Shown here: positions 46,960-58,954 of the stretch, in pieces
Position numbering within the stretch: position 1 is the stretch's first letter
Layout: every line of letters begins with the position of its first letter
From: Zygnema circumcarinatum
Taxonomy: Eukaryota > Streptophyta > Zygnematophyceae > Zygnematales > Zygnemataceae
Assembly: GCA_037447605.1 (NCBI GenBank)
Contig: CM074808.1
Span: 2,061,635-2,125,634, forward strand
Reading direction: 5' to 3'
Length of the DNA: 64,000 bases
Translations under genes and position numbers: made by a program
Notes under the pieces: generated by a model
What the model saw: the letters and a program-made list of their open reading frames with translations, nothing else
What the model was told of the DNA's origin: nothing
Database searches by the model: none

Positions 46960-49900
46960 ATGAGCAGTATCGGAACCGGAGTATGTGCTCGCAACACAAA
47001 TTCAATACCGAAGTTTCGCTCTTTTGCTGGCACCCATTCATTCACAACCTGCTTCCTTTAGAAATCTTGAATCCCTTTGCTTTTTTTGTGTGTGAATTGA
47101 ACTCAATTGGAAATAAGTTATGCGTTTTCACATTTCGATGCCGGACCTGTGGCACCGCAGTATGACCTCTCCGTGACAACCTATTCACCTGATGGCCGTG
47201 TTTTCCAAACTGAATATGCGGCCAAGGCAGTCGATAATAGCGGGTGAGGCAAGAAGTTCCAGCATCCTCTGTTCACATGGTCACGTGTGGAAGGGGGTAT
47301 AGTTAGATACTTCTTCTACTTATAAACTTCTGATTGATCCCTCCGTTTTTGCAATCATGGCTAGATTGCATTGTTTGTTTCCTGCTCAGCTTCATCTTGG
47401 CGTTGAAATTTGCAGGACGGCGGTGGGTATTCGTTGCAAGGATGGAGTTGTCATGGTGAGCATTTTTTCCAAGCGTTCTCCTGCTTGCCTGCTACCACTT
47501 GAAATAAAAGCTTTCGTCATGTGTCGAGGTTTTTTTTCGTACTTAGGGAATTGTTCCTTGTTCTGCTTAATGAGCTGCAAAGCCCTCAGGAAGAGTGTGT
47601 GGTTGCTGAAGAAGTGGTTGCAAACATGCACAAGTAGAATATGGCATGTGTTCAATTTTGCTTAACCTTCGGCTACCGATCCTGATCCTGAACTCTGCTT
47701 GTATGGCGCGTATAGGGTGTAGAGAAACTTATCATCTCTAAAATGCTGGTGGAGGGTTCCAATCGGAGAATTCATGCAGTAGAGCGACACGCTGGCATTG
47801 TGAGTTGCTGTCAATCGAGCTTTTACCCAGTCTCAGCAGCGACCTGTCCTCATTCTGGATGTACTTTGTTACACTATTGTTATAGGCCTTGATATTGTCT
47901 GGCAGCTGTGAAGGTGATTTACATACCGAAGGTTTATTTCATTCAATGATCTTGATGTGGACGACTACCTCATGAAATAGTGAACTTACAAAAGCTGCAG
48001 GAAGGTGTTCTCTATTATATGATGATATTTAAGGCAGTGTGAAATCAGTCATTATTTAGAGAATCTGGTGTTGCTTGGTTGGGAGAGTATAGGCTATGGC
48101 TGGCCTTGTAGCAGACGGGCGACAGGTTGTGAATCGAGGGCGACAAGAAGCCAACGCCTACAAGAGGTAGTCTCCGTTTCATGAAGCCCAGTCTATAGGA
48201 AGCCGGAATTCATGCTTAGACTTTTACTTCTCTGGCCTCACTGGTTAGGTCAGTTTAGTCATTGTATATCGAAAGAGGTGACCAAACGCAGAAGTCTTTA
48301 ATGTGTGTCTTTGTCCGTTTGTCCTGCGACTTGTCGGCCTTCTCTGTCGCTGGATAGCATTCTTTCTTTGTCCGAAGTGACGACGGTTTACTCGCTCTTC
48401 ACTAGAAGAAAATATTTTGCTTTTTCGTATTGATTCTAAGGAAGTCATTGCAGGCAGGGCTTTGTGCTTTCGGAAAGAGATGCAGTTTACAGGCAGGAGT
48501 AAGATGTAACATTGATTCTTGCACCTTTTGGAAGGCTTCAACTTAGCGCACTCAATTGTCCGGCTAGTTTTAATGCAGCGTGACACTCTGCACGCGATGT
48601 AGATTTCAAAGCATATTCGCAGCACAATTGAAATGCGGTAGCATGCATCAGTCATTTGTTCACTTTTTTATGAGACTTGCGAGTCATTTGTAACAGTCAA
48701 AGGATTTGAGGTAATGTCAATATAATGCCAAGGAAATTAGTTGGAAGGAATGTTCAAGATATTTGTCAATGAAGTCCACAATGTTCCAATCCCAACGGTC
48801 AGTGGGGCTTAATTCGAATTAGCAATATTTCTTCCTGCAGAGAGTTTGGGGACCCTATTCCTCTGAAAGTCCTGTGTGATCGAATTGCGAGCTATGTACA
48901 TCTCTTCACATTATATTGGTGGACAAGGTGCGTGTTTTTCTGGCTCCATGTTTTTGTTTGATGGTTTACCATTAGTGCTTCTTTTCGGTCTCACTATGTT
49001 CCACGTAACTAGTATTTCACTACTGCATACCCACTCATGAGCTCGTAGTGACTGTTTGGGACCTTGAAAAAAGAGCACTGTTGCCTATTGTGGATGTGAT
49101 CTTCACAACTTTTTCACATATTGCTGTTCCACGTCTCCGAATTGTCAAGGTCAGTTATGTCAGTTGAATGCCTAAAGTGACTATCACGTGCCTGACACTT
49201 CTACACGGGGATTCATTGCAGGCCCTGTGGTGCGTCTGTTATTTTGGGAGGCTATGACAAGGACGGTCCGCAGCTGTACATGGTCGAGCCCTCAGGTGTC
49301 GCTTATGTGAGTGGCAAACCTTTTCCTGGAAATACTAAACGAGTAGTGGGTTCTGCTTCCTGGGATGGCTTGGACGGACCATGTTCATCATGGCTATTTG
49401 CGCGCCGTTTCTTTACGTTCATGCGTGGGGCGTGCTTGCTTGCTTCATGGGTTTTTTTTTTTTTTGTCACACACATGTTATCTCTTACTGCCAGAGTCTA
49501 GCCATTCGAGAAAGCTAGGCATCAGGAGGTTTGGTTTGGGGTTGGTTTGACGATGAATTCAAATAAGAGACATGCTGCACAAAATGTTAAACTCTGCTTC
49601 TATGGTTGGTTTTTACCTGTTTTTCTTTTTTCAGCGGTATTTTGGTACAGCTATAGGAAAGGGGCGGCAAGCTGCTAAGACGTGAGTAACCCGTCCTGTC
49701 CAGTCTCTTCGAATGCCATCGGTATAAATTTGTCCGCGATGCCCTTCACCATACCATCAGAGACAACGTAGATTTGTTATGAGAAAATTGCTGGCTGCGT
49801 AGAACTTCTTAAATCCTGGATGGAACACTTCCATATATCTGTTTTGAAGGCTCATATGACTTTGGTGACACACTGTGCTTCATTTGACTGAATGTTACTT

Positions 49901-50851
49901 TGCCTTTTATGGGGTTGCAGGGAAATCGAAAAGCTGAATTTGAAGGAGATGACATGTCGAGAGGGCGTCAAGGAGGTTGCCAAAATGTGAGCTCCTACTT
50001 TCTACGAACCTTGTGAGCTGTTTTTGTATGGTGATTCCAACTGTGTGATATATTTCTTAATCAGAGCAAGGATTTGACTTAACACTCGTTCATCCTCGGA
50101 GAAGCTTATCCCTACACTATTCCGCCCTACTTTGGTGTCCTATTGATGCTAGTGAAACCTGCTACTGGTTCTATTACTACTTTCAGACAGCAGGGTCCTT
50201 CACCTGCATGGAGTTCACCTTCTGTACGATTATTCTGCTTCAGATGTACCTTGTTGATTTTGAGTAATCGATATAAACGGTGTGTTCTGATTAAATAACC
50301 GACATTATGGCTCCGTGGTTAATCTTTTCATGGAGGTCTTTCTGATTAGGACTGACCTTTTTTTGTTGAAGTGTTGACATGAATATTTACGTGTCTCTAT
50401 GCCACCAGCATCTATTCAGTGCACGATGAGGCGAAGGACAAGGCCTTCGAGTTGGAAATGAGTTGGATTTGTGACGAGTCAAATCAGCAGTTTGAGCGGG
50501 TGAGTGTCTCGTCCTTACTTTGTGCATTCCAATGCGTCTCTTCATTCCGCCGACAAGACATGATGCCTGAGGTGGAACCAATCCAGCTCTGGTTCTGTTC
50601 AAGCTGTGCAGGTTACCTTTCAGCTTGTCAAGTTTATTGGCTGAACTGCTAGAAAGCTTCTCAATTTTGACTAAAAGTTCACTTCGCAAACATGAATCCC
50701 TTCAGTCAAAGCTCAGAGTAACACTTTCCATGTGCCCTTGTCTTCCCATTCCATTTCTGGTGTCTGCCATTGTCAGGTTCCTGCGCAGTTGGTGGCTGAA
50801 GCAAAGGAAGCGGCGGAAGTGGCGCAAAATGAAGATATGGATGCGGACTGA
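46960..50851 (+). CDS. PSMA3: 20S proteasome subunit alpha type-3 (PSMA3 / PAG1)
   Basis: This is an outer-ring alpha subunit (alpha-7 in systematic naming) of the 20S proteasome. Eleven exons: 46960-46980, 47161-47243, 47416-47455, 47716-47799, 48093-48166, 48841-48927, 49222-49306, 49635-49681, 49921-49986, 50409-50499 and 50777-50851 (250 aa; the family is about 250). It opens [20 protein letters not shown], then [15 protein letters not shown], the alpha-type N-terminal signature. Further matches are [79 protein letters not shown] and [11 protein letters not shown]. The acidic tail ends DMDAD, as in the plant ortholog (EMDAD). Phases agree at every junction. The start follows CAAC and encodes the conserved MSSIGTG end. 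The RPT4 base-ATPase gene of the same complex lies about 8 kb away. Confidence 0.97.
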
Positions 50852-51642
50852 GACTTCATTTGAGAGTCAGCCCCATCGGACGCTTGAGGCATGCGTACTT
50901 CTTGTATAAAATGGATTGAAATTCACAAATTTTATCGCCTGTGATTTCCCAAACATTTTTTGATACTTGTTTATGCTTCAAACGGCTGCATTCGGTCTGC
51001 AGAGGCTGAAACAAAAATTCAGAAGCCCTCCTGATCTAGAGATAGCGCGACATGAGACAGAAGCCGTTCAGCTCGGTCCTTCGGTGCGACCCGAAGGCTT
51101 ACGTTACTTAACGAACTCTTTGAAAGATTACGCGATCGTGACCTTTGTTGCATGCCTGCCTGCCCGCCTGCCTGCCTGTCTGCCTGCACCAGACGAGATG
51201 TTGGGTTGTATGGGCGCCCAACAATGCAGCGATGCCGCTCGCTCCCTTGGGCCTGCGCTCTGAATGAGGGCGAAGGCGGAAAGGGACGATACGATACGAT
51301 ATGATCGTTGCGATCGATATGGACGATGTTGTTGACCTAGCCGACACGGTCGATGACTTCAATATGATCGTTACGATCGATATATCGATATTTCAATGTG
51401 GTCGATGTGTCCGATACGATCAGCATGACCGCTAGGAGACGGTTTACGACGGGGGCCTGCCGACAGGGTCTCGACACGTGGCAGTCTTCCAAAGTGCCAT
51501 GTGTCCAGCTTCTAGCGGCTGGTTCTACCGTAGTCGTACGGCTCGTACGGCGGGCCTCGTACGATTTTTTACCGTCCGTACAGATGAGCTCTACTGTATT
51601 GCGGGAGGGAGAGAGGGAGGAAGTTAGGGCGCGGCGGCAGCC
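50852..51642. other. Intergenic region with short repeats upstream of the C2-domain gene
   Basis: It contains a CCTG/CTGC microsatellite (51150-51190) and a degenerate GATACGAT / GATCGATAT array (51283-51425). The latter recalls the arrays inside the MITE at 2.2-2.6 kb. The final 150 bp carry CGTACGG repeats (51534-51585) and must include the promoter of the C2 gene. Confidence 0.45.
51283..51425. repeat. Degenerate GATACGAT/GATCGATAT array
   Basis: About 140 bp are built from overlapping GATACGAT, CGATCGATAT, GTCGATG and TACGATC words. There is no fixed period, so it looks like an old, diverged short-unit satellite. It is not coding. Confidence 0.65.
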
Positions 51643-52530
51643 ATGGCGCCGAGGCAGGTGGTGGTGAACCTAGTGGGGGCGAAGGACCTCAAGAAGACGA
51701 CGCTGTTCGGGAAGCAGGCAGCCTGTGCAACTGTGGAAGTGTCGGGGACAGGCCAGAAGCAGCTCGCACGGTATATAAAGGATGCGGGAGTGGAACCCGT
51801 GTGGAACCAGGAATTCATCTTCTGGGTGGAGGAGGCCTTACTGCTAGGACGCGCTCCCTCGGTCATTGTCAGGATATACGATGGGTCGAACACGAGTGGA
51901 AAGCCGATTGGTACGGCTGTCGTCTCCCTCATCACCGCCGTTCAAAAGCTCGGCGAACCGCAGTTTGGAGCGCACAATTTGCAGCGGCCCAGTGGACGTG
52001 TGCAAGGGTTTGTCAACCTGTCAGTCCGGATAGAGGGGGGGAAGTTTTCAGATGAACAGCTGGCAGCTTTCATGCAGGCGAATGCGCCTCCGCCTCGGCC
52101 TCAGGCTCCAGTGCACGGATACCCTCCTCCTGGCCAACCTTATTCCCAAAACCAGGCCTATCCTAACTATCCCGTAGGACAGCCATATCAGCCATATCCC
52201 GTAGGACAGCCTTATGCCCCATATCCAACGGCAGGGCCTCCTGGTTATCAGCCCCCGTACCCGCAACCTTACGGATATCAGCAAGCACCTTCAGTTGTTT
52301 ATTACCAGCGGCAAGGCTATGGAGGTGGATATGGCGGAGGGGGCATGGGTGGCATGGGTGGTGGCATGGGTGGTGGCATGGGTGGTGGCATGGGTGGCAT
52401 GGGTGGCATGGGAGCAGGGTTAATGCTTGGAGCAGTCGGTGGACTGGCGTTGGGTGCGGCTCTCGATGATGATGATCATGGAGGAGGTTGTGGAGGAGGA
52501 GGTTGTGGAGGAGGAGGTTGTGGAGGCTGA
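51643..52530 (+). CDS. C2-domain protein with Pro/Tyr- and Gly-rich tail (SRC2-like)
   Basis: This is an intronless 295-aa gene. Residues about 5-135 form a C2 domain (VVVNLVGAKDLKKTTLFGKQ, VEPVWNQEFIFWV, VIVRIYDG), which typically binds membranes, often with calcium. Residues about 150-220 are a low-complexity region of YPVGQPY repeats and PPGYQPPYPQPYGY. A GMGGGMGG run follows, then a hydrophobic glycine-rich segment (AGLMLGAVGGLALGAAL), an acidic DDDDH and a GGGGC repeat tail with Cys spaced five residues apart. Plant SRC2 proteins have the same order: C2, P/Y/G-rich region, and a GAVGGLLIGD-like hydrophobic C-terminus. The cysteine repeats at the very end are unusual. Start: the ATG in GCAGCCATGG is followed immediately by the C2 fold. 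Confidence 0.88.
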   Translation: MAPRQVVVNLVGAKDLKKTTLFGKQAACATVEVSGTGQKQLARYIKDAGVEPVWNQEFIFWVEEALLLGRAPSVIVRIYDGSNTSGKPIGTAVVSLITAVQKLGEPQFGAHNLQRPSGRVQGFVNLSVRIEGGKFSDEQLAAFMQANAPPPRPQAPVHGYPPPGQPYSQNQAYPNYPVGQPYQPYPVGQPYAPYPTAGPPGYQPPYPQPYGYQQAPSVVYYQRQGYGGGYGGGGMGGMGGGMGGGMGGGMGGMGGMGAGLMLGAVGGLALGAALDDDDHGGGCGGGGCGGGGCGG

Positions 52531-55062
52531 CCCGGAGGAGGCCTGATAAGTGAGAGTGGAAAGATGACCATGCCTGCTATGCAAGTCACGAGCTGTTTTA
52601 TATAGGCTATTGTGGTTGTATCAATAAATAATCCGCATACTGCATTAGCTTTGGCTGAGGGCTGACGGCTGAGGACTTCAAGAGGCAAGCCAAAAAGGAG
52701 ATAAATAATGAAATAGCTTGTTCCACATCATTTTTGTCTTCATAATGCCTCTATAAACGGGTCCTAGAAGCCTTTAAGGAGCTAAACTACAACTCCGAAA
52801 ATAAGTGTACACTTGAGATTGTATCTTAGCCGCAGGAGCAATTGTTGCTGCTGGCTCCCGTTGTAGTACGTTTTCTCAACTTGCAGACGTGATCATCTTC
52901 GCAGGCTCGTAACTTCCTCGAATTGCTGCCAAAAGTCGGTCTTTTGTCTCATTACTGCAGCAAGAAGGCAAGGACTTCTAGCTTGTTTGCTGATCAGGAA
53001 TGATTGGCGTCAATTATCATAAGTGACTCCTCTTGTGCACCTTTTCGAGGCCTTGACTTTGGGCTGGGCTGGTTTGAGCTGGGCTTGACTGGGGCTTGTC
53101 TTGGCTTGGCTTGGCTACTTCTAAGGATGACATTATGTCGTCTATTCCTGTTCCTTCCTTTCACTTCATTGGCTCTGCATTGCTTTTACCGCTATCGGTT
53201 GCACCGCATAGTTGGTTTTTAGTTAATTACATGTCAAACCCAGCCACTTGAATGGTTCAGACCATTGCTTGCCATGGTATGGTGCAATCCATTTGGTTGG
53301 TGGACCTAGCGACTATTGCCAATGGCTTAAATCATTGGAATCAATTGTCCAAAAGGTCCGAACCTAGTTTCCAATGCTTCCTACACATTTGAAGCAAATC
53401 ATTAGCAACTACCATGCACTGCTCGTTGATTTGGAAAAAGCAAACCATTCCATTCAAGCGGTTAAGTCGAATTTGCCGGAACCCACCCGGAATCCGGGTT
53501 GTAGATTTCCGTAAATATATCACAAGCGAGAGGTTAGCGAGGATATAGAGAGGAGAGGCGAGAGGGGAGAGAGAGTGTTTTAAAATTAATTAATCGTGAT
53601 ATATTTCCTACCTCATATGTATCCATTTTCATCCTATGTTTTAAAGTATCAACCATATTCACTAACTGTCAGGTCGATACTGCATAAGAAACTATTCTAA
53701 TTCAAACTTAATTCGTCATTACTTCAAGGTTCACGCGTGGAAACCATAGTCGTATCTGCTTTGCCAAATTCGACCCAATCTATTGCATTTCAATTGAAAT
53801 GCAATAGATTTTTTTTTTTTTTTTTCAATTGTATCTCGATTGCAATATGCAACGTATTACTGCTGTCCAGTCGGCACATGCACCCACATGCATATGGAAT
53901 CTGTGGGATTGACCGAGCATAAGAAGGTTACAACGGGTGCTTCAAAATCTTCGTCAACTTCCACATCCCCGGGGGCTGCTTGAAGTACGTCGACAGGAAT
54001 GTTCTACCTTTGCGAAAGAGGGCTATCAAACAACTGTAAGTGCAGAAACTCCAACATGTAAGCATAAGGTTGACTTCTGCCCACCTTGTTTGAATGCCTC
54101 GTCTTTGTTTTCTCTTATATTTCTGCAACTTGCGGACTCTTAAAAAAAAAAACCGTACTCCATTCGTCCGAGTCGTCAAAGAGTTTTGGCTTCCATAAAA
54201 TAACAGCGCAAACGTTACTTACGAATTTGTAATATGGCATTACACATTCACTCCAGCACAACCATTGGCAATGATACAAACCATTGGTCGAGGACTTAAA
54301 AACCAGTGCCGACGGTTCAATGTTCTAGCCAACGATTCAACCAAAGACAACCATTCCCAATGATTCCAACCACAGGTTGGTAGACGTAGCCAACAATTGT
54401 CGATGGCAACTATTGCCATAACCGGCGACCATTTCCAAGCCAGGCAACGTCTTGCTTGCGCAACCAATGCTGAATTCCACACAGTCTCGCCATTCGAGTT
54501 TAAGCCTCTCAAGACCTGACAGCAGCTGCCGAGGTCGGCTTCACCAAAGTGAACCGTTGTTTCAGCGGCCTCAAGCTCGCACTCATCTGACCGCAGTCCC
54601 CTTTTGCTCTTTCCAAGCCACTCCTTTGGCCTCGTTGGCTCGTCTGAAACACGAGGCCTCTGCTGCCTGCCTCCTAACAGTTCCTTGTGGGACGGGGGCC
54701 GCTTTGCAGGAAGCAGCGGAAACCAAAGGATTCACTCCTGACGGGACTCTTGCCAGTAGTGCCGTGACACCTCGTGCTTGTGTGCGGACTTTCACAGAGT
54801 TCCATGCTCAAAGCTTCCGCAACACGCAACCTGAAGCTGATTCAATGACGAACAAACTTCCAAGGCTTACTCGAGAGTCCGTGGTGACTTGAACCGCACT
54901 CACTAGCTAAGAAAAGCTGCGTCACGCATGGCGAACAAGAACACGTATTCACAGCCTCGAACAACCATAAAGCAATGGAGAACTTTCTGATTGTCGCACA
55001 AATGTTGCAAAAAAAATATTTATTTCCAACGCCCCCGCTCGGGCCCAAGGCACTTCGCTCTG
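52531..55062. other. 2.5-kb gene-free region between the C2 gene and RPT4
   Basis: It holds GGCTTG/GGGCTG repeats (53058-53115) and two clusters of degenerate CCATTGG/CCAATGG words (53250-53350 and 54240-54440). A 34-bp perfect palindrome lies at 53777-53810. The 146-codon frame at 54452-54892 has no recognised domain or splice support. I find no gene. Confidence 0.4.
53777..53810. other. 34-bp perfect palindrome followed by a T-run
   Basis: The half-site AATCTATTGCATTTCAA is followed directly by its exact reverse complement. The outer end runs into about 17 T residues (53809-53825). It would fold into a spacer-less hairpin. It is not linked to any annotated gene. Confidence 0.85.
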
Positions 55063-58000
55063 CTAGTCCTTGGCAAAGTCATTGCTGTAGTGTGAGCTGG
55101 ACTCCAGTTTTTTGGCGTCATTGAGTTTGCGAACAGCCTGCACACGTCATCACCGATTCCACAGACGTGTCAGCACATCCCCACTGTACAAGAGCTGCAG
55201 GTTCAGACATCGGAGAGTCAGCCACAGACATTACATCCTGAGCAAGGAAGAACGATCTTAGAGCCTGATGGTTCAGAATAAGACCAACACAAACACAAAG
55301 ATCAGAAAGTCCGTGATCGCTTCTGCATCTTCATTCGTATTCAACACACGACAGTATGCTTGAAACGTGCAAGAATGTAGAGGAGAAAAGGAGCAATTTT
55401 CCTTGCAAACTTGTGGGTTCACTCTGCAAGCGAACCCACAAATGAAAATGAAAATGAATTTCTTTCTTTGCAAATGAAAGAGGTAAAGGAGGCATTCTGG
55501 GTAACATCAAAATAGGTCATAGTGCACCAGTATCTTCAGCATGGGGCGAACCATGCTCACCTTCATGAAGTCCTCCTGAACAACGTAGTCACGCTCATCC
55601 CGGATTGCAAACATCCCTGCTTCCGTGCACACATTCCTCAGATCCGCTCCATTGAAGCCCTGCAAGAAGTTTTTCCCATGGCTCAAGATCACTCCAGGAC
55701 TAGGAGGCCAAGCAATACAAAGCAACAAAGATTTGCTTCCACAAATCACAAACAAGTATTAAGTCAAAGGAGAAAGGAAAACGAGAGAGCGGCTGCAACC
55801 ATGCCAACCAATGGAAAGCATTCTGCATAGTCAGAAACTTGGTTGCACTCTCAGAAGCAAAGATTGGTCTTTAAAAGGCCAATGAAAATGGTACACACCT
55901 CTGCAAGCTTCACAATGGCCTCATAGTCAATGTCCCCGTGCTTGGTGATACCCGAAGCATGGATTTTCAACACCTCTACACGTCCTTGCTCACTAGGAAG
56001 TGGAATTTCAATTTTGCGATCCAACCGACCCGGTCGTAACAATGCTGGGTCCAGCACATCTGGACGATTTGTTGCCATGATCATCTTTACCTGCCCAGGC
56101 CAACAAACGAGTCCAAGTAAGATGCAGCGACAGCATTAAGACCAGCAAGTCTATAGGACTGAGCTCCACCATAGATGTCAAGCTAGGAAAAATGAAGCTT
56201 TCCAGACGATGACTGTGCTCTGACGGACGTTTTTGACACCAGCCTGAATAGTTTACTTAAAACAGATAATCTGAAATCCGGACTTCATGCCCGGATATTA
56301 AATGGCATACCCCATTCCACTGGCGCCAGATATTACACATTGCGTGAAAAAAATGGATTTAAATGCAAATGTTGCACGTATGAAAGGTGCAGCTTACTTA
56401 CACAAAGCCCCAAATTCCCTGCTGAGATAATTCGATGGCAAGCAGTGCCAATAGGAGTTCATAACCAATTGGGCTTGACGCAGTCAAAAGTTCAAGCAAG
56501 CAGCAGATAGAAAAACGTGTTGTGTGCATTCACCGTTGTCAAGGAAGGATATTGAAATAAACAGAAATTGAATACCCTTACCTTGCCAAGTTGGTCAAAC
56601 CCGTCAAGCTGGTTAAGCAATTCCATAAGTGTACGCTGAATTTCACGATCAGCGCTTGTGCCCTCACTGAACCGTCTTCCCCCGATAGCGTCAATCTCAT
56701 CCATGAAAATGATGCAGGGCTGCAACCAAAATGGTCAATTAGTAAGTCAACTATGCCCTGAAAACAAACATTGGATTGGTTCACGCTAACGATGCCCTTA
56801 ACAACTTTCCCGACCGATCAAAATGTTCGCAGCTAAAAAGGAGACTCGTGATCAGTATCCCAGAAAGACAATCTGAAGAAGATAGCCATGTTTGACCAAT
56901 TCGAACAAGCAACTGCACCATGAAACCTCCAAAGTGCAGGACCCTCAACATACAAATGTCATGTAAAACTGCACAATCTTCTCAAACCCACACTGATTAT
57001 GCCTTTTCACTCTAGTGACAACCTCAAAAAATGCTTACCTGATGATCACGAGCATAACCAAACATTTCGCGTATCAACCGGGCACTCTCTCCAATATACT
57101 TGTCCACAATGGCACTGGAAACAACCTGCAATGGCAATGCATTTTCAGCTTCAGAGGGCCTTACTGCTTTTCACTGGTTACGATGAAAAGAATGGGAGAA
57201 AAACATTGTCACATTAACCCCCGCAACAGTTTTCGTCACAAAAAATTACGTTAAGCGCACGATAGCAGACGCCAGTCCAGAGGTTCGCCTAGACTACAAG
57301 GAAAGAAGCGACGGAGGTATGATGCACTTGCCTTCAAAAAATTTGCATCTATGTTGCTGGCAATAGCTCTTGCTAGGAGTGTCTTGCCTGTTCCTGGAGG
57401 TCCATAGAGCAAGACGCCCTGCAAACAAGAGGAGGCTCCTCCTATGGAATAAGTGAGGCCCAGCAACGGCAGGCAAGAGAGGCTGACACCTTGCATCCGC
57501 ATCGTCGACCAGAAAACCAAAGGCATGGAAATAAGCTAGCAAGTGCAGTTGAAGTGCTTGGTTTTGAATTGGATTAATGTGAAGTAATATATTCATTTCT
57601 CTGGAGAATATTATTCTAACAAGTGCTGGAAACTCTGAAGGCAGTGGTTTTGTACCTTCGGAGGTTTAATCCCAACTCGCAAGAAAAGCTCTGGATTCAT
57701 GAGTGGCAACTCGATCGATTCACGTAGCTCTCGAATCTGCTCGCTGAGACCTCCAATTGCAGAGTAACTCACATTTCCAGGATCTTCGTGTAACATGTTA
57801 TAAACAACTGGGTCCACCTGCAAATATGGAGAGCTCAAATTTAGGAAACATATGCGACAGCTTATTATCAACAAGGTGTAATTCTCTTGCACTTGAATCC
57901 CCTAGGCATAACAATCTAACATCCGACTGCGAAACGGAAGCAAAGTCAGGTAGCATCTCCCAGGGACAAAGCAACAGGTGCCAAAAAAAACTCAAAGCAA

Positions 58001-58954
58001 GAAAACAATCAAAGATGTGAGTAAACTGCTGCGACCAACATAACATCCAGACAAAAACAAATGGCGTAAGACAGAACCTCTCTTGGCAGTGCTCGCATAA
58101 TCGTCAATGTCGTCATGTCCAGCGCTACTCTAGTGCCTGCCACTAGCTTCGACTTGTCGACCTTATTTCGGCAGCCCACCACATAACGCGGACCACTGCT
58201 TGCCTTCACAATTACTGCGTGCACAGCGCCAGAATTGAGGAAAAGCAACAGCAAAGTATCTTGGCTTTGTACCGTACCTCTCCTCCAACTACTTCTATTG
58301 TTATTGCGTAGGAGAAACAAACGGAGAAGGAATATAGAGTTTACGGTGATTCAGCGAAAAAATTGGCTGGAAAGACCTTATTGGCGAGTGGAGATCAGAC
58401 GGAAATGTGAACAGTACCGAATGCTGTTCTGCTTAAGCTATTCTAACCAACAAGTGGTTAAAAAAAAATGACTGGAGTAGGGATTTTTTGACATGGAGGA
58501 TGGTAAAATGATTATACCCTAAACAAGCAGCACCAACACAACCAACATAATTTTCGATGAAATTATCCTTGCAACTTACATCTCTCCTCATCCAGTTGGC
58601 GAAGAACTTCACCAATGATTTGCCCTACACTTTGTAAAGCCTTCAAGTCATCTTCGCTTGCGTCGAACTCCTTCTTGGACTCCTTTACACTATCACGCAC
58701 TGCAAGGACACAGGTTTAATTTCATTATCGACCAAAATTCTGCCTTCAAACATCAATAATAGCAAACCAAACCAATCTAGAGACTGCTAGCTCGATTTTC
58801 TGCCGCCCAAACAAACAAACCCTTCTTGCTCCTATCCAGAAGCAGCAGAATTCTCACAAGCACGAACTCGAGCTTCAAGCTCCTTGTGCTGTAGAAGCTT
58901 CTTCCGGTAATCCACCAACGCCTGTTGCCGCCTGGGGTCCTCCGAATCTGCCAT
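55063..58954 (-). CDS. RPT4: 26S proteasome regulatory ATPase RPT4 (PSMC6)
   Basis: This AAA+ subunit of the proteasome base unfolds and feeds substrates into the 20S core. Ten exons: 58954-58858, 58699-58580, 58214-58078, 57817-57656, 57418-57332, 57125-57039, 56719-56582, 56090-55899, 55659-55561 and 55137-55063 (397 aa, usual size). An N-terminal coiled coil ([19 protein letters not shown]) and OB region ([20 protein letters not shown]) lead to the ATPase. The Walker A motif is GPPGTGKT, Walker [15 protein letters not shown], sensor 1 MIMATNRP and arginine finger RPGRLDRKI; the pore loop [10 protein letters not shown] is also present. The SRH-to-C-terminal part includes [15 protein letters not shown]. 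All phases close. The intron after exon 5 begins GC (AAG|GCAAGT), confirmed by frame. The tail ends SNDFAKD rather than a typical HbYX motif, as expected for RPT4. Confidence 0.97.

Noticed and set aside
54452-54892. 146-codon plus-strand frame
   Set aside because: There is no recognisable domain, no splice partner and an ordinary composition in a repeat-bearing intergenic region.
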